From the NCBI RefSeq assembly GCF_000423945.1, contig NZ_AUIY01000001.1:62001-126000 (forward strand): a stretch of 64,000 bases of DNA, given 5' to 3'. Within the stretch, counting starts at the first letter, position 1, and every line of letters begins with the position of its first letter. Source of the stretch: Butyrivibrio sp. XPD2002. Lineage in GTDB: Bacteria > Bacillota > Clostridia > Lachnospirales > Lachnospiraceae. This document shows positions 61,982 through 64,000 of this stretch, one piece after another. The notes under the pieces were generated by a model. That model saw only the letters and a program-made list of their open reading frames with translations, had not been told where the DNA came from and did no database searches. Position numbers and translations under genes: made by a program.

Positions 61982-64000
61982 ATGACTAGACAAGAATTTT
62001 TGGATTTGATCAAAGAAAAAAAGATTATGTTTCTGGATGGCGCCACAGGAACCAACCTTATGAAGGAGGGACTTCCTGCAGGTGCCTGTACCGAGGAGTG
62101 GATCCTGGAGAACCCTGAAGTAATTAAGAAGCTTCAGAAGAGCTATGTGGATGCTGGTAGTGACATTATCTATGCGCCTACATTTACAGGTAACAGGATC
62201 AAGCTTAAGAACTTCGGATTGGAAGACAGAATTGAAGAGATAAATACAAAGCTTGTGGAGCTTGGAAAAGAAAGTGCGGGATCAAAGGCTCTTGTAGCAG
62301 GTGATATCACCATGACTGGAAGACAGCTAAAGCCCATGGGAGACCTGGACTTTGAGGAGCTGATCGAGGTATACAAGGAACAGATAAAGATCCTCGATAA
62401 AGCAGGCTGCGATATCCTTGTTGTAGAAACCATGATGAGTCTTCAGGAGTGCAGAGCAGCACTCATCGCAGCTAAGGAAGTCTCTGATATAGCTGTTATT
62501 GTAACCCTTACCTTTGAAGGTGATGGGAGAACACTGTTTGGAACAGATGCAAAGACTGCTGCCATAGTTATGGAATCTCTCGGAGCTGCTGCCGTTGGCG
62601 CAAACTGTGGAACAGGTCCTGATAATATGGTAGATATTATCGCTGATATGGCCTCTGTAACCACGATTCCGATTATAGCTAAGCCCAATGCAGGACTTCC
62701 TGTAGTTACTGAGGACGGCTCTACAGAGTACGATATGGACTGTGATACCTTCGTAACTGAGATGGAGAAGCTCTTAAATGCAGGCGCTTCAATTATCGGA
62801 GGATGCTGCGGAACAACTCCTTCCTATATCAAAGGTATTCACGATAAGTATGCTGCAGCTTTTGATGCTGATAAGACACTTTCTAAGCCTGATGGCTCTA
62901 CCTTCACAAGAAGACAGGACGGCGTGCGTTTCCTCACAAGTGAGAGAGAAACAGTTGACTTTAAGCTTGATGATCCCTTCATGATTGTTGGAGAGAGAAT
63001 AAACCCTACAGGTAAAAAGAAGCTTCAGGCTGAGCTTCGCGAGGGTAAGCTCGATATGGTCTGCGACTTTGTATCACAGCAGGAGGATGACGGAGCTGCA
63101 ATTCTTGATGTCAATGTGGGTATGAGCGGAATTGATGAGAAGCAGATGATGAGCGATGTTCTCGATGAGATCATTCCTCTGACTCCACTTCCTCTATGTA
63201 TAGATACCAGTGATGAGAGCACCATGGAGATGGCTCTTAGAAAGTACCCGGGCCGTGCTCTTATTAACTCCATCTCACTGGAAAAGGATAAGGCTGAGAG
63301 ATTTTTACCTCTTGCGAAAAAATACGGTGCTATGTTTATAGCACTTCCTGTTGGACCCAAGGGACTTCCCGGAAGCCTTGAGGAAAAGCATGAGTTTATC
63401 GATGCTCTTTGTGAGAAGGCTTATGCACATGGTCTCAGAAAAGAAGATATAGTCGTAGACGGACTTGTTGCTACAATCGGAGCTAACCCGAATGCAGCCC
63501 TGGAGACCCTTTCTACAATAAGCTACTGTAAGGAAAACGGACTTGCTACAATATGCGGTCTTTCCAATATATCCTTTGGACTTCCCCAGAGAGCTTTTAT
63601 TAACACAGCATTTCTGACCATGGCCATTGCCAACGGCCTTACCATGGCTATATGCAATCCCTCCCAGGAGCTTCTTGTTAACAGCGCATTTGCATCTGAC
63701 TTATTGAGACATAAGGAGGAGGCAGATCTTCGCTATATCGAGAGAATGGACAGATATGATGGCATGAATGTCCAGGTTGTGAGCGTTCCCAAGGGACAAA
63801 AGCTTGTGGCTGAAAATTCAGCAGCGGGCAGTGCTCTGGCAAATGCCGAAGGAAATAAAGAAAAAACAAAGGACGCTGCTCAGGGTAACAGTGAGCCTGT
63901 TGATGAAAAAACGGAGTTCTATAATAAGGTCAGAACCGATGTAATGAAGGGTTCAAAGCGTACCATTGAAAAGGATACCCTTGACGCCGTAGCTGCAGGC
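61982..64000 (+). CDS. metH: Cobalamin-dependent methionine synthase (N-terminal part)
   Basis: The first 673 codons are in the window and the frame is open at the end. Domains in order: homocysteine-binding barrel (about 1-285) with LDGATGTNLMKEG and the zinc cysteines in GANCGTGP and IGGCCGTTP; pterin-binding barrel (about 325-575) with MIVGERINPTGKKKL, DVNVGMSGID and VVDGLVATIGANP; then a Lys/Glu/Ala-rich linker and the start of the cobalamin helical cap (FYNKVRTDVMKGSKRTIE). It methylates homocysteine with methyl-THF. SD GGAG precedes ATG 61982. Whether the SAM-reactivation domain is present cannot be seen. Confidence 0.94.
   Translation, partial: MTRQEFLDLIKEKKIMFLDGATGTNLMKEGLPAGACTEEWILENPEVIKKLQKSYVDAGSDIIYAPTFTGNRIKLKNFGLEDRIEEINTKLVELGKESAGSKALVAGDITMTGRQLKPMGDLDFEELIEVYKEQIKILDKAGCDILVVETMMSLQECRAALIAAKEVSDIAVIVTLTFEGDGRTLFGTDAKTAAIVMESLGAAAVGANCGTGPDNMVDIIADMASVTTIPIIAKPNAGLPVVTEDGSTEYDMDCDTFVTEMEKLLNAGASIIGGCCGTTPSYIKGIHDKYAAAFDADKTLSKPDGSTFTRRQDGVRFLTSERETVDFKLDDPFMIVGERINPTGKKKLQAELREGKLDMVCDFVSQQEDDGAAILDVNVGMSGIDEKQMMSDVLDEIIPLTPLPLCIDTSDESTMEMALRKYPGRALINSISLEKDKAERFLPLAKKYGAMFIALPVGPKGLPGSLEEKHEFIDALCEKAYAHGLRKEDIVVDGLVATIGANPNAALETLSTISYCKENGLATICGLSNISFGLPQRAFINTAFLTMAIANGLTMAICNPSQELLVNSAFASDLLRHKEEADLRYIERMDRYDGMNVQVVSVPKGQKLVAENSAAGSALANAEGNKEKTKDAAQGNSEPVDEKTEFYNKVRTDVMKGSKRTIEKDTLDAVAAG

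Overview
The window looks like a chromosomal segment of a low-to-mid GC Firmicute of the family Lachnospiraceae; Butyrivibrio or Pseudobutyrivibrio is the best guess. This rests on gene content and protein style (HemZ, a DUF6465-like protein, GGDEF/EAL multidomain proteins, a biotin-dependent Na+ pump, corrinoid MetH without an obvious second split gene), AGGAGG-type ribosome sites, and promoters that repeatedly carry an extended -10 (TGnTATnnT). No phage, insertion sequence, CRISPR array or rRNA is visible. Genes are dense, no gap exceeds about 200 bases, and all but two genes are on the + strand.

Layout. 1-815: end of scpA, then scpB. 983-6353: a biotin-dependent decarboxylase operon (carboxyltransferase, OadG-like, biotin carrier, OadB Na+ pump, PycB/OadA-like carboxyltransferase) that resembles Propionibacterium transcarboxylase joined to a Na+ pump. 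6543-9363: glycogen debranching enzyme and a small membrane protein. 9429-12708: two-component system and a lipoprotein. 12923-18020: apt, relA/spoT, a metallo-beta-lactamase-fold hydrolase and hemZ. 18052-24728: MATE exporter, PRTase, an unknown membrane protein, a CPA2 antiporter, and two minus-strand genes (EamA transporter, unknown). 24841-29309: zinc/cadmium resistance operon (SmtB-type repressor with a clear operator, detached HMA chaperone, P-type ATPase) translationally coupled to a beta-lactamase-fold hydrolase. 29312-33666: purine/methylthioadenosine salvage pair, a membrane-anchored MutS-like ATPase and RNase HI. 33821-42872: transaldolase, EAL/GGDEF protein, ROK kinase, dUTPase, a branching-enzyme homologue and an MscS channel. 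42947-54594: tRNA-Thr(CGT), argH, asd, a degenerate AAA/DUF234-like protein, topB, and several single genes including a sugar-sensor GGDEF protein. 54688-60826: complete F1Fo ATP synthase operon without a separate atpH. 60867-64000: an acyltransferase and the start of metH.

Most notable points. (1) The ATP synthase alpha subunit carries an N-terminal extension of about 85 residues that reads as the C-terminal domain of the delta/OSCP subunit, and no free delta gene is present in the operon. (2) The GlgB homologue at 39409-41964 has lost all three GH13 catalytic carboxylates and ends in a coiled coil plus a histone-H1-like Lys/Ala/Thr tail; it looks like a pseudoenzyme scaffold, next to a mechanosensitive channel gene with which it overlaps. 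(3) A protein of the archaeal-ATPase/DUF234 type has lost both its P-loop lysine and its nuclease-like residues. (4) A covarying hairpin repeat occurs twice between genes, and a 62-bp nested inverted repeat contains the ATP synthase promoter. Product names rest on my reading of conserved motifs; no database search was run.
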